Positions 1-8,165 of a DNA stretch of 64,000 bases are shown here, piece after piece (position 1 is the stretch's first letter; the number at the start of each line of letters is the position of its first letter). The stretch is taken from positions 363,854 to 427,853 of the forward strand of contig NZ_PVBQ01000003.1 of NCBI RefSeq assembly GCF_002980525.1, given 5' to 3'. The notes below the pieces were generated by a model. That model was not told the DNA's origin, did no database searches, and saw only the letters and a list, made by a program, of their open reading frames with translations. The position numbers and the translations under genes are program-made. The stretch comes from Sphingobacterium haloxyli (GTDB lineage: Bacteria > Bacteroidota > Bacteroidia > Sphingobacteriales > Sphingobacteriaceae).

Positions 1-736
1 TAGGGACATTCAGTGTTCCTCCACGAAGACCGTTTTCCTGCTGCCCACCGGATATCAACGAGGGTATCTGTATAGGTTTACGTTTACGGCGTATGTATAA
101 TCCACCTACGCCTTTGGGGCCATGGAACTTGTGTGCGCTAAAGGTAAGAATGTCAATAGGTATCTGTTTTAAGTTTAACTCTTGCTTCCCGACCCACTGT
201 GTAGCGTCGCAGAAAAACAAAACATCCTTTTCCTGACAGATGTTTGCAATTGTCGAAATAGGGTGCATGACGCCCGATTCGTTATTCGCGGCCATGATAC
301 ATACTAAAATGGTGTCTGGACGTATGCTATCTAGTAGTAATTGTAAATCTAATTCTCCATTTTGATTGACAGGTAGATATGTGATTTCGATACCGCTCCG
401 CTCTAGTTGGGCACAGGTGGACAACACCGCTTTATGTTCGGTCTGACAGGTGATCATATGTTTTCCTTTTTGGGCATAAGCATTGGCAATTCCCCGAAGT
501 ACTGTGTTGATACCTTCCGTTGCTCCTGAGTTAAAGAGAATCTCACTATCTTTAACATCGAATTTCTGTGCAATTTGTTGGCGCGCCAAAGCTACGGCTT
601 GGCTGGCTTCACGGCCAATACGGTGCTGCATGCTGGAAGCATTCCCATAAGACTCCTTTAGGAAAGGAAGCATAGCATCTAAAACCTTTGGATCTATCTT
701 TGTAGTAGCGTTGTTGTCCAAGTATATCCATGACAT
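1..736 (-). CDS. Cysteine desulfurase, NifS/IscS type (3' part missing)
   Basis: PLP enzyme that takes sulfur from cysteine for Fe-S clusters or tRNA thiolation. The frame is open from the ATG at 734-736 to the window edge, giving 245 residues of a normal ~380. Visible family features: N-terminal LDNNATT, a GATEGIN segment (about 71-77), the internal aldimine lysine in SAHKFHGPKG (about K203) and a GGQQENGLRGGT segment near residue 240. The loop carrying the catalytic cysteine lies outside the window, so I cannot tell an IscS-like from a SufS/CsdA-like form, although NNATT and QQENGLRGGT favour the NifS/IscS group. A 48-residue gene ends 39 bases upstream on the same strand, so the two may be co-transcribed. 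Confidence 0.9.
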   Translation of the reverse strand, partial: MSWIYLDNNATTKIDPKVLDAMLPFLKESYGNASSMQHRIGREASQAVALARQQIAQKFDVKDSEILFNSGATEGINTVLRGIANAYAQKGKHMITCQTEHKAVLSTCAQLERSGIEITYLPVNQNGELDLQLLLDSIRPDTILVCIMAANNESGVMHPISTIANICQEKDVLFFCDATQWVGKQELNLKQIPIDILTFSAHKFHGPKGVGGLYIRRKRKPIQIPSLISGGQQENGLRGGTLNVP

Positions 737-775
737 AAGGTTAAAGATAAGAAAAAGGTTTGTTTACACAGCATA

Positions 776-922
776 TTAATCCAGCGACCGCGTAAGAATA
801 TAATAACGGTAAGCAAGCAGGGCTTGCTCCCATTTTGTCAATTTGGTGGGGTCTTTTCCTGATAATTTAGGTAATACCACTTTATTGAGTTTATTCAAAA
901 GACGGAAAATACTTTTTGTCAT
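776..922 (-). CDS. Conserved 48-residue hypothetical protein
   Basis: Short open frame from ATG (920-922) to TAA. The product is basic, begins MTKSIFRLLNKLNKVVLPK and ends AYRYYILTRSLD. Small proteins with this N-terminal FRLLNKLNK pattern and AYRY near the end recur in Bacteroidota, as I recall them, without an assigned function. It lies between the glp terminator palindrome and the cysteine desulfurase gene on the same strand. No signal peptide or membrane segment is visible. Function unknown; that it is translated rests on the recalled conservation and its amphipathic, basic composition. Confidence 0.6.
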   Translation of the reverse strand: MTKSIFRLLNKLNKVVLPKLSGKDPTKLTKWEQALLAYRYYILTRSLD

Positions 923-951
923 AACATTTTTTTTGGACTACAATATAGGTT

Positions 952-993
952 AAACAAACCGCTCGATAAAACGTTTTATCGAGCGGTTTGTTT
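952..993. terminator. Perfect 42-base palindrome, likely bidirectional terminator
   Basis: The two 21-base halves are exact reverse complements around the CG at 972-973. Each strand ends the stem in TTTATCGAGCGGTTTGTTT followed by T, so it can act as an intrinsic terminator in both directions. It sits 17 bases past the glpT stop codon and about 30 bases before the start of the 48-residue gene. Confidence 0.75.
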
Positions 994-1010
994 TGGAAGA
1001 TATTTTCTAA

Positions 1011-2348
1011 CTATGGCTGTAGGAGAACTTTCTCTCTGTTCCAAGTAAAAGCGGTGAACAAAATTGCCAACACACAAGATAGCAACACGATTTCGAAGCT
1101 AGCATTCCAGCCACTGTGGTCTACGATGGCTCCAAGAGCTGCATTAGCTAACAGGTCACCTATAAAATAGCCAAACAATCCTGTTAATCCTGCGGCAGTA
1201 CCTGCAGCTTTCTTAGGAACAAGATCCAATGCTTGTACGCCGATGAGCATAACAGGTCCATAAATTAAAAAGCCGATCGCCCATAAAGAACCATTTACAA
1301 GCCAGGCTGTTTGCCCAGGAGTTATCCAATAAAGAAATACAGCCAGTAAAGTAGCTGACATGTAGATGATGGTGACAGGAGCTCGGCGTCCTTTGAACAG
1401 TTTATCACTCATTAATCCACACAAGATAGTACCCGGTATGGCTGCAAGCTCGTAAATGGAAGCTGACCAAGTGGCTTCCGATGCAGTAAAATGTTTTGCC
1501 TCCTGCAAATAGGTCGGTGCCCAATTGATGATTCCGTTACGGACTAGGTAAACAAAAGCATTGGCGATAGCTATAAACCATAGCATTTTGTTGTTAAAGA
1601 TATGTTTTAAAAAAATGTCTTTTGCGCTAAATTCTTTTTCTTGTGATTTGTTATAAGTTTTGGGATAGTCATTATTGTATTCCTCAATGGGCGGAAGGCC
1701 GCAGGATTGAGGTGTATCACGTATGAGAAAAAGAGATATTAAAGCAACGACTATTGCCGCCATGCCCGGAAAATAGAGTCGTGCTTGCCATTCTACAAAC
1801 AATTCAACACCAAGGATAGCCAATGGTCCCACTAGAAAACCACCTACGTTATGTGCAAGATTCCAGATGGACATGGTGGTGCCTCGTTCCTTGATAGAAT
1901 ACCAGTGAACCACTACACGGCCGCATGCTGGCCAGCCCATACCCTGCACCCAGCCGTTGATAAACAAAAGTGCGAATATGAGTCCTATAGACGAGGTTGC
2001 AATAGGTGAGAAACCCATAAATATCATGGTTATGGCCGATAGAATTAACCCCGTTGCCAGAAAATATCGCGCATTGCTTCGGTCAGAAACGTTACCCATA
2101 AGAAATTTGCTCAGGCCGTACGCGATCGAAATAGCAGACATAGCGAAACCCAATTCGGCTTTACTGTAACCCAATGAATCCTGAAGGTCTTTGACGGCAA
2201 ATGAAAAGTTCTTGCGTACAAAATAGTAAGCAGCGTAACCTATAAATATGCCAATGAATACTTGCAGGCGCAGTCTTTTGTATTCGGGATCTATTTTGTT
2301 GGCGGATAGCCGCGGCTGGTGTGCCGCTGGTTTGAAAATATTAAACAT
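1011..2348 (-). CDS. glpT: Glycerol-3-phosphate transporter (MFS, GlpT/UhpC family)
   Basis: Inner-membrane antiporter importing glycerol-3-phosphate in exchange for phosphate. The 445-residue length matches E. coli GlpT (about 450). The N-terminal half carries the organophosphate:phosphate antiporter signature around YYFVRKNFSFA (residues about 41-51) and LGYSKAELGFAMSAISIAYG, followed by KFLMGNVSDRSNAR, the family version of the MFS loop 2-3 motif. About twelve hydrophobic segments can be traced. It is the last gene of the glpDKFQT operon, 17 bases after glpQ. GlpT is the best call because of the operon; a hexose-phosphate carrier (UhpT/UhpC) is the alternative. Confidence 0.9.
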   Translation of the reverse strand: MFNIFKPAAHQPRLSANKIDPEYKRLRLQVFIGIFIGYAAYYFVRKNFSFAVKDLQDSLGYSKAELGFAMSAISIAYGLSKFLMGNVSDRSNARYFLATGLILSAITMIFMGFSPIATSSIGLIFALLFINGWVQGMGWPACGRVVVHWYSIKERGTTMSIWNLAHNVGGFLVGPLAILGVELFVEWQARLYFPGMAAIVVALISLFLIRDTPQSCGLPPIEEYNNDYPKTYNKSQEKEFSAKDIFLKHIFNNKMLWFIAIANAFVYLVRNGIINWAPTYLQEAKHFTASEATWSASIYELAAIPGTILCGLMSDKLFKGRRAPVTIIYMSATLLAVFLYWITPGQTAWLVNGSLWAIGFLIYGPVMLIGVQALDLVPKKAAGTAAGLTGLFGYFIGDLLANAALGAIVDHSGWNASFEIVLLSCVLAILFTAFTWNREKVLLQP

Positions 2349-2365
2349 GTATTTTTCGGTTCTCG

Positions 2366-3295
2366 TTAAAATAAATTAGGGTAATCGCTAATAATGCCAT
2401 CCACTTGAAGTGCCTTGAGTTTTTCTATTTCTTTTTTATCGTTCACCGTCCATGGAATGACCTTGATACCGGCTTTATGAGCGTCTTCGACAAATCTCGT
2501 TGTAACTAACGAATAATGTGGACTAATGATGAAGGGACTGTAGCCTAATTCATCTATCAGTTCCGTTGTCGACTTTTCGTTTCCTCCTGCGATTAAATAG
2601 GATGTTTTTAGTTCAGGGTAGACCCGGTTGATGTATTGAATAGTGCGTTTGTCAAAGGACTGTATGACTGTTCTGGAGGCTATTCCCTTATCGATGACAA
2701 CCTGCAGCAGACGGTCAGAAAATTCCTGCGGATTCGGGTGGTATTCACCGTCTTTTCCTTCTTTGCTCTTTGTCTCGATGTTGTAAAACATCGGTGTATT
2801 TCTTTTTTCTTTTGCATAGGCTTCGGCTTTATCGATAAGGTCGGATAACAATGCAATGTTGGTAGGGACTTTTTTCTGTTCCGGAAAATCCTCATAGCGT
2901 TTACTTCCGATATCAAATTGGGCCAAGTCTACATAGTTGTAATTGTATATTATGCCCTTAATGTCCTTACCTGTAAGGGGCTTGCCGTCTGTATATTGGA
3001 CGAATTTTGGATTTAAATAATGATCATGATACACAACGACCTTATTGTCTTTTGTAATATGGCAATCCATTTCTAATGTTGTCACTTTTGGCAAGTCAAT
3101 CGCCGTTTTCATCGCCCCAATTGAGTTTTCGGGATAGAGCCCTCTTGCGCCACGATGCCCCTCGTAAGAGAAAGCAGGAAATATATCATTTTGCTGCGTC
3201 TGTTTTTTTAATGGAGTTAAAGGACCACAAGCGCTGCACAAAATTAATACGCTCATGGCGAGCATTGTTTTTAAATGCGTTTTGTCGGGAGTCAT
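2366..3295 (-). CDS. glpQ: Glycerophosphodiester phosphodiesterase, lipoprotein
   Basis: Hydrolyses glycerophosphodiesters released from phospholipids to glycerol-3-phosphate and an alcohol, in the periplasm or on a membrane surface. The N-terminus has a hydrophobic stretch ending LILCSAC, a probable lipobox with acylation at the last Cys. The GDPD core follows: EGHRGARGLYPENS (about 45-58) with the first catalytic His, EMDCHITKDNKVVVYHDHYL with the metal-binding Glu/Asp and second His, and the C-terminal VIPWTVND and GIISDYP segments. The product feeds the neighbouring GlpT transporter and GlpD dehydrogenase. The 309-residue length is normal for the family. Confidence 0.92.
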   Translation of the reverse strand: MTPDKTHLKTMLAMSVLILCSACGPLTPLKKQTQQNDIFPAFSYEGHRGARGLYPENSIGAMKTAIDLPKVTTLEMDCHITKDNKVVVYHDHYLNPKFVQYTDGKPLTGKDIKGIIYNYNYVDLAQFDIGSKRYEDFPEQKKVPTNIALLSDLIDKAEAYAKEKRNTPMFYNIETKSKEGKDGEYHPNPQEFSDRLLQVVIDKGIASRTVIQSFDKRTIQYINRVYPELKTSYLIAGGNEKSTTELIDELGYSPFIISPHYSLVTTRFVEDAHKAGIKVIPWTVNDKKEIEKLKALQVDGIISDYPNLF

Positions 3296-3333
3296 TTGAT
3301 GAAATATTTAGATTTATATCAGTTTGTTCCGAA

Positions 3334-4068
3334 TCAGTAAATAGCAAGATATAAAGTGCTCGCTATTAGAGCACCTAATACTGGTCCAATAATGGGCACC
3401 CAAGCGTAGGCAACATCGAAAGCTGCTTTGTTTTTAATGGGAAGGATCGCATGCATGATGCGTGGACCAAAATCACGGGCGGGATTTATAGCATATCCCG
3501 TTGTACCGCCTAATGAAAGACCAATTACCCATACCAGAAAGGCAACAGGGATAGCACCTATAGACCCCAAACCGATAGGGGTGCTTTCGTCTGCCCTGAT
3601 AAGAGATGCATCTGTAAAATGCAAAATGGTGAATATAAGAACGAACGTGCCTACAATTTCACTGATGAGGTTTATGGGCAGGTTGCGAATTGCTGGTGCG
3701 GTGCAGAATACCGCCTGTTTTGCTCCGGCGTCCTGCGTCTGGTCGAAATGATCTTTATATACGATCCAGACTGTAAAAGCGCCTGTCATTGCTCCTAAGA
3801 GCTGTGCTGTCATGTAGAGTAAAGAGGTTGCCAAGTCCAGTTTTCCGAGGGCAAGATTTGCGATCGTAACCGCCCAATTCAAATGGGCGCCGCTATAAGG
3901 TCCCGCAATCGTTACGCCTACAAATACCGCCATCGCCCACGCGGTAGTAATGACTATCCATCCGCCGTTATGGCCTTTTGTGCCTTTCAATACGACATTT
4001 GCCACAACGCCTCCACCTAGTAAGATCATGGAAGCTGTACCAATCAATTCTGCTAAAAAAGGAGTCAT
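3334..4068 (-). CDS. glpF: Glycerol facilitator (MIP/aquaporin) with altered first NPA motif
   Basis: Inner-membrane channel for glycerol. The 244-residue protein has six hydrophobic helices and two half-helix re-entrant loops. The second loop has the canonical GYAINPARDFGPR (N195-P196-A197, with D199 of the glyceroporin class). The first loop reads GAHLNWAVTIA, so the usual NPA is NWA (N64-W65-A66); I re-read this on the minus strand at 3866-3897 and the frame is intact on both sides. The gene lies between glpK and glpQ, which supports glycerol transport. Whether the Trp substitution is shared by relatives or specific to this genome cannot be told here. Confidence 0.9.
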   Translation of the reverse strand: MTPFLAELIGTASMILLGGGVVANVVLKGTKGHNGGWIVITTAWAMAVFVGVTIAGPYSGAHLNWAVTIANLALGKLDLATSLLYMTAQLLGAMTGAFTVWIVYKDHFDQTQDAGAKQAVFCTAPAIRNLPINLISEIVGTFVLIFTILHFTDASLIRADESTPIGLGSIGAIPVAFLVWVIGLSLGGTTGYAINPARDFGPRIMHAILPIKNKAAFDVAYAWVPIIGPVLGALIASTLYLAIY

Positions 4069-4093
4069 AATGATGAAGTTAAAATCAATTGTC

Positions 4094-5590
4094 TTATTTA
4101 TAGTCTGCCCAAAATTTCACAGTATCTGTAGCTCTTTTCCATTCATGAAGTAATGGTTGGTATTTCTTTTTTGTATCGGCAACAAATGTTCTTTCCTCTT
4201 GCCATAAAGTTTGCAGCTGATCAATATCTTTCCAGAATCCGACGGCTAGCCCTGCCAAAAATGCGGCACCCATAGCTGTGGTTTCTGTAATGGCCGGTCG
4301 AACAACACTAGTTTTTAAAATGTCTGCTTGAAACTGCATGAGGAAGCTATTTTGGGTAGCTCCGCCGTCTACCCGAAGTTCGCGGATTTTTGATCCGGAA
4401 TCCAATTCCATTGCTTTTAGAATATCGTAGGTTTGATACGCAATACTCTCTAACGCGGCTCGTGCAATATGTGCATCATTGGAACCGCGCGATAATCCAA
4501 GGAGTGTGCCTCTGGCGTCTGGATTCCAGTGTGGTGCACCTAGGCCGGAAAACGCTGGAACCAAATATACGCCGTCTGTGTTGTCTACGCTCATGGCAAG
4601 TTGTTCGATCTCACTCGCCTTTTTTATAATGCCCAATTCATCCCGTAACCATTGGACAACAGCGCCACCGATAAAAATACTTCCTTCAAGCGCATAGTTG
4701 ACTTCTTTGCCAATTTTCCATGCGACAGTCGTTACCAATTTGTGGGTAGAGATAACCGGCTTTTTGCCGATGTTCATCAACAAAAAACAGCCGGTGCCAT
4801 AGGTGTTCTTTACCATGCCCTTTTGTGTACATAACTGGCCAAACAAAGCAGCTTGTTGATCGCCGGCGATACCGGCTATAGGAATCGGTCTGGCGCCTAA
4901 TGTTGTACTTGTTTCCCCATATACTTCAGAGCTATCGCGCACAGCGGGCAGCATGGATGCGGGAATATCAAAGATGCCTAGAAGCTCCTCGTCCCAAGAT
5001 AACGTATGGATGTTGAAGAGAAGGGTACGTGAAGCATTGGTGACATCTGTAATATGCTTAGCGCCGTCGGTTAGGTTATAAACAAGCCAAGAGTCTATTG
5101 TACCAAAAGCCAGCTCGCCTTTTTCGGCTAATTTACGCGCTCCCTTAACATGTGTAAGTATCCAATTGATTTTGGAGGCTGAGAAATAAGAATCGATTAA
5201 GAGACCGGTTTTTTCTTGTATCGTTTTAGCCAAGCCTTTTTCCGTCATCGACTGACAATAGGCAGCAGTACGTCTATCTTGCCAAACAATAGCATTATGT
5301 ATAGGTTCGCCTGTTTTCCGGTTCCAAACAACGGTGGTTTCACGCTGATTCGTAATGCCGATGGCTTTGATGGCGTCCAGTTTTATATTGGCTTTTGCAA
5401 TAACTTCCGTCAGTACGCTGAGCTGTGACGACCATATTTCCTGCGCATCATGTTCAACCCAGCCTGACTGGGGAAATATCTGCGTAAACTCTTTTTGAGC
5501 AATATTTTCGATTTCCCCCTTCTTATTAAAGAGGATCGCTCTGGAACTTGTTGTGCCCTGGTCTAGCGCTAAAATAAATTCTTTCTTCAT
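4094..5590 (-). CDS. glpK: Glycerol kinase
   Basis: ATP-dependent phosphorylation of glycerol to glycerol-3-phosphate in the cytoplasm. The 498 residues match the family size. FGGY-kinase motifs: [16 protein letters not shown] (phosphate 1 region, residues about 8-23), [10 protein letters not shown] with the glycerol-binding Arg-Arg pattern, [15 protein letters not shown] (about 240-255) with the catalytic Asp, [16 protein letters not shown], and [20 protein letters not shown] near residue 405. It is second in the operon, 21 bases after glpD and 25 before glpF. Confidence 0.97.
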   Translation of the reverse strand: MKKEFILALDQGTTSSRAILFNKKGEIENIAQKEFTQIFPQSGWVEHDAQEIWSSQLSVLTEVIAKANIKLDAIKAIGITNQRETTVVWNRKTGEPIHNAIVWQDRRTAAYCQSMTEKGLAKTIQEKTGLLIDSYFSASKINWILTHVKGARKLAEKGELAFGTIDSWLVYNLTDGAKHITDVTNASRTLLFNIHTLSWDEELLGIFDIPASMLPAVRDSSEVYGETSTTLGARPIPIAGIAGDQQAALFGQLCTQKGMVKNTYGTGCFLLMNIGKKPVISTHKLVTTVAWKIGKEVNYALEGSIFIGGAVVQWLRDELGIIKKASEIEQLAMSVDNTDGVYLVPAFSGLGAPHWNPDARGTLLGLSRGSNDAHIARAALESIAYQTYDILKAMELDSGSKIRELRVDGGATQNSFLMQFQADILKTSVVRPAITETTAMGAAFLAGLAVGFWKDIDQLQTLWQEERTFVADTKKKYQPLLHEWKRATDTVKFWADYK

Positions 5591-5611
5591 TCGTATAATA
5601 CGTTTAAGACT

Positions 5612-7219
5612 TTATCCCCGTGCGGGATCATTGTGGTTGCTTACTTCTTTTGGAGACAATGTATAATTTTTTACTAAAAGTTCATAATCCGCTAGCTCTC
5701 TATTTATCCATTCGTCGTCTTTATCAAATTGTTCTGCCATGATTTTAGCTATTAACGGAGCCGCTTCCAAAGATGCTTTTGCATCTAATAGCAATAATCG
5801 GATACGTCTGGCAAGAAAGTCTTCTACCTTTACGATCATTTCGTTTTTACAAGCCCAAATAACTTCGGCAATCCTAAAATCGTAGTCTTTATGGATTTTT
5901 TCCGAAAGGGCAGGGTTATTTTCCATCAATTTTTGGATAGCTATCATGTCTGAGCCGTACACCTGCCAATGTCCGGGATATTTGTCTTCTGTATATCCAT
6001 GTAGCGGCAGTTCATGAGTTTTGCATCGGCTTTCGGGAAGATTCCCTGTTTTAATCGCCAAATCTATCGTTTCCTCCGCCATTTTTCGGTAAGTTGTCCA
6101 TTTGCCGCCGGTAATCGTGATAAGACCTGACTCAGTTTTGATGAGCTTATGGTCTCTGGAAATTTCTTTTGTGCTGTTGCTGCCGCTATTTGTGGGCGCT
6201 GCCAATGGTCTTAGACCAGCAAATACGCTACGTATATCTGTGCGAGTAGGGGCGTTTTCCAAATATTTGTCCGCGGTTGAAAGTATGAATTCGATTTCTT
6301 CATCTAGTGGTCGGGGTTCAATCTGGTGTTCGTTCAACGGCGTATCTGTTGTTCCTAATAGGACTTTTCCATGCCAGGGTACACCGAAAAGAACACGTCC
6401 ATCACTTGTTTCTGGTATCATGAGGGCGTCCTCATTGCCTAAGAATTTTTGATCAATTACAATATGTGCACCTTGGCTAGGACGTACAAGATTTTTATGT
6501 GTTGGCGTGTCTAACTTAAGGATATCGTCCACAAAAATTCCTGTGGCATTGATTACTACCCGAGCTTGCACCTCATGTATTGTTCCGCTTTCTCTTTCTA
6601 CAAAATAAAGTCCATCTACTTTCCCGTTCGTGTCTTTGCGGATGGCTGTTGCTTCTGCGTAATTAAGTGTGACGGCACCGTATTCGGATGCGGTTTGTGC
6701 AAGATTTATGGCTAGGCGAGCATCATCAAACTGTCCGTCAAAATACTGTATGCCGCCGAGCAAACCTTTGGTCTTTACTTTAGGGATTTTTTCTATGACC
6801 TCCTTTTTGTTTAACAATGAAGATTTGCCGATACGTAGACTGCCTGCCATCCAATCGTATAGCTTAAGACCAATTAGAAATTTTAATTTGCTGAATACGC
6901 TATAGGATGGAATGACAAAGCGTTGTACAAACGAAACGTGCGGTGCGTTTTGGAAAATCAGACCACGTTCCTTCAATGCCGAATAAACGAGTTTGATGTC
7001 GCCGTTAGCTAAATAACGTACACCGCCGTGAACCAATTTAGTGCTCTTGCTTGAAGTGCCTTTAGCAAAGTCATATTTTTCAATCAAGAGGGTTTTGTAA
7101 CCTCTGGCGGCGGCGTCGACAGCAATGCCTAATCCAGTGGCTCCGCCACCGATGATGGCAACGTCCCATGTGGTAGTGCTTTTTATTGTATGTATCGCTT
7201 CGGTTCTTTTAAAAATCAT
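5612..7219 (-). CDS. glpD: Aerobic glycerol-3-phosphate dehydrogenase (FAD)
   Basis: Oxidises glycerol-3-phosphate to dihydroxyacetone phosphate and passes electrons to quinone at the inner membrane. The FAD-binding Rossmann motif VAIIGGGATGLGIAVDAA is at residues about 20-37, followed by KGTSSKSTKLVHGGVRYL, the hallmark of GlpD. Later motifs include VVINATGIFVDDI and FAGLRPLAAP, and ITGGKWTTYRKMAEE precedes the C-terminal DAO_C domain. The 535 residues lie between E. coli GlpD (501) and Bacillus GlpD (about 555). First gene of the operon, divergent from the DeoR regulator, with 125 bases between the two start codons. Confidence 0.96.
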   Translation of the reverse strand: MIFKRTEAIHTIKSTTTWDVAIIGGGATGLGIAVDAAARGYKTLLIEKYDFAKGTSSKSTKLVHGGVRYLANGDIKLVYSALKERGLIFQNAPHVSFVQRFVIPSYSVFSKLKFLIGLKLYDWMAGSLRIGKSSLLNKKEVIEKIPKVKTKGLLGGIQYFDGQFDDARLAINLAQTASEYGAVTLNYAEATAIRKDTNGKVDGLYFVERESGTIHEVQARVVINATGIFVDDILKLDTPTHKNLVRPSQGAHIVIDQKFLGNEDALMIPETSDGRVLFGVPWHGKVLLGTTDTPLNEHQIEPRPLDEEIEFILSTADKYLENAPTRTDIRSVFAGLRPLAAPTNSGSNSTKEISRDHKLIKTESGLITITGGKWTTYRKMAEETIDLAIKTGNLPESRCKTHELPLHGYTEDKYPGHWQVYGSDMIAIQKLMENNPALSEKIHKDYDFRIAEVIWACKNEMIVKVEDFLARRIRLLLLDAKASLEAAPLIAKIMAEQFDKDDEWINRELADYELLVKNYTLSPKEVSNHNDPARG

Positions 7220-7344
7220 TTTGATTCGTTTCGTTAGGATTTTTGTTGTGAGGTAAAAATAGTAAAAAACGTAAACAAACGAAACTTTTTGAAGTTTTTA
7301 TGGTGTTTTAATTTACTATTCGGTTGAAATGTGTATATTGGGCT
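7220..7344. promoter_or_regulatory. glpD/glpR divergent control region with candidate operator
   Basis: This AT-rich spacer separates the glp operon from its presumed repressor. An exact inverted repeat, AAACTT-TTTG-AAGTTT, lies at 7282-7297. On the minus strand a TTTG (complement of 7276-7279) could be the -33 element for glpD, with TACCTCAC about 20 bases on as a poor -7 match. The inverted repeat abuts that -33, a sensible position for a repressor. That GlpR binds here is inference from layout. Confidence 0.45.
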
Positions 7345-8103
7345 ATGAATAATGTAGAACGTCATCAGTTTATCATCAAGCAGATTGAGAAAAATGGCCA
7401 TGTTTCTGTCGTTGATTTATGTGAAGAGTTGAAAGTCTCCTCCGTTACTATCCGTAAAGACCTACAGTTTTTGGAAGACGAAGGGATAGTCTTCCGGACG
7501 CACGGTGGGGCAACCAATGTAAACCCGTACCAGAAGGATCGTTCTATAAACGAAAAAGCACTATTACATTCGGATGCTAAAAAATGTATTGGGATAACGG
7601 CTGCGAAATTGGTCGAACCGAACGATTCCATAATTATTGCCTCTGGCACGACGATGCAATATTTTGCCAAGGAAATTGTACCTCAAGAACGTCTAACAGT
7701 GATTACGTCGGCCATCAATGTGACGATGGAACTCATTAAGCACGAAAGTATTGATATCATTCAGTTAGGAGGACCTATAAGGAAGACGTCTTCCTCTATT
7801 ACTGGGCGTTATGCAGAAGATTTATTAAGTGATTTTTTCTGCTCTAAGTTATTTCTTGGCGTAGACGGTATTGATGCAGAATTTGGTATTACCACGACAA
7901 GCGCGCAAGAAGCGCTGTTGAATCGCAGAATGATGGAATCGGCGCACAAGGTGATTATTTTGGCGGACGCTTCTAAGTTTGATAGAAAGAGCTTGGGCAA
8001 GATTTCTTCCTTGTCAAAAGTAGATATGATTATAAGCGACAGTATACCTGTTAAATACCAGCAATTATGTGACAACCTGGGGATTGAATATAAAACATGT
8101 TAA
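7345..8103 (+). CDS. glpR: DeoR-family transcriptional regulator, probable glp repressor
   Basis: Cytoplasmic DNA-binding regulator of 252 residues. The N-terminal DeoR helix-turn-helix is clear: HVSVVDLCEELKVSSVTIRK, then LEDEGIVFRTHGGA (to about residue 57). The C-terminal DeoR sensor domain has ASGTTMQYFAKEI, QLGGPIRKTSSSITG, FLGVDGID and ILADASKFDRKS, which in the family binds a phosphorylated sugar or polyol. I chose the ATG at 7345 because an earlier in-frame TTG (7324) would add seven residues not typical of the family. It is divergent from glpDKFQT, so glycerol-3-phosphate is the likely ligand; this is inference. Confidence 0.88.
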   Translation: MNNVERHQFIIKQIEKNGHVSVVDLCEELKVSSVTIRKDLQFLEDEGIVFRTHGGATNVNPYQKDRSINEKALLHSDAKKCIGITAAKLVEPNDSIIIASGTTMQYFAKEIVPQERLTVITSAINVTMELIKHESIDIIQLGGPIRKTSSSITGRYAEDLLSDFFCSKLFLGVDGIDAEFGITTTSAQEALLNRRMMESAHKVIILADASKFDRKSLGKISSLSKVDMIISDSIPVKYQQLCDNLGIEYKTC

Positions 8104-8126
8104 ATTCGAAGGTTCAACTAAACTGC

Positions 8127-8145
8127 TAACCTTTTGGTTATTTTC
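8127..8145. terminator. Weak hairpin between convergent glpR and ROK genes
   Basis: TAACC-TTTT-GGTTA followed by TTTTC on the plus strand. The stem is only five pairs, so this is a weak intrinsic terminator candidate for glpR. Confidence 0.35.
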
Positions 8146-8165
8146 TGGTCGGCTGGAGGAGAAGC

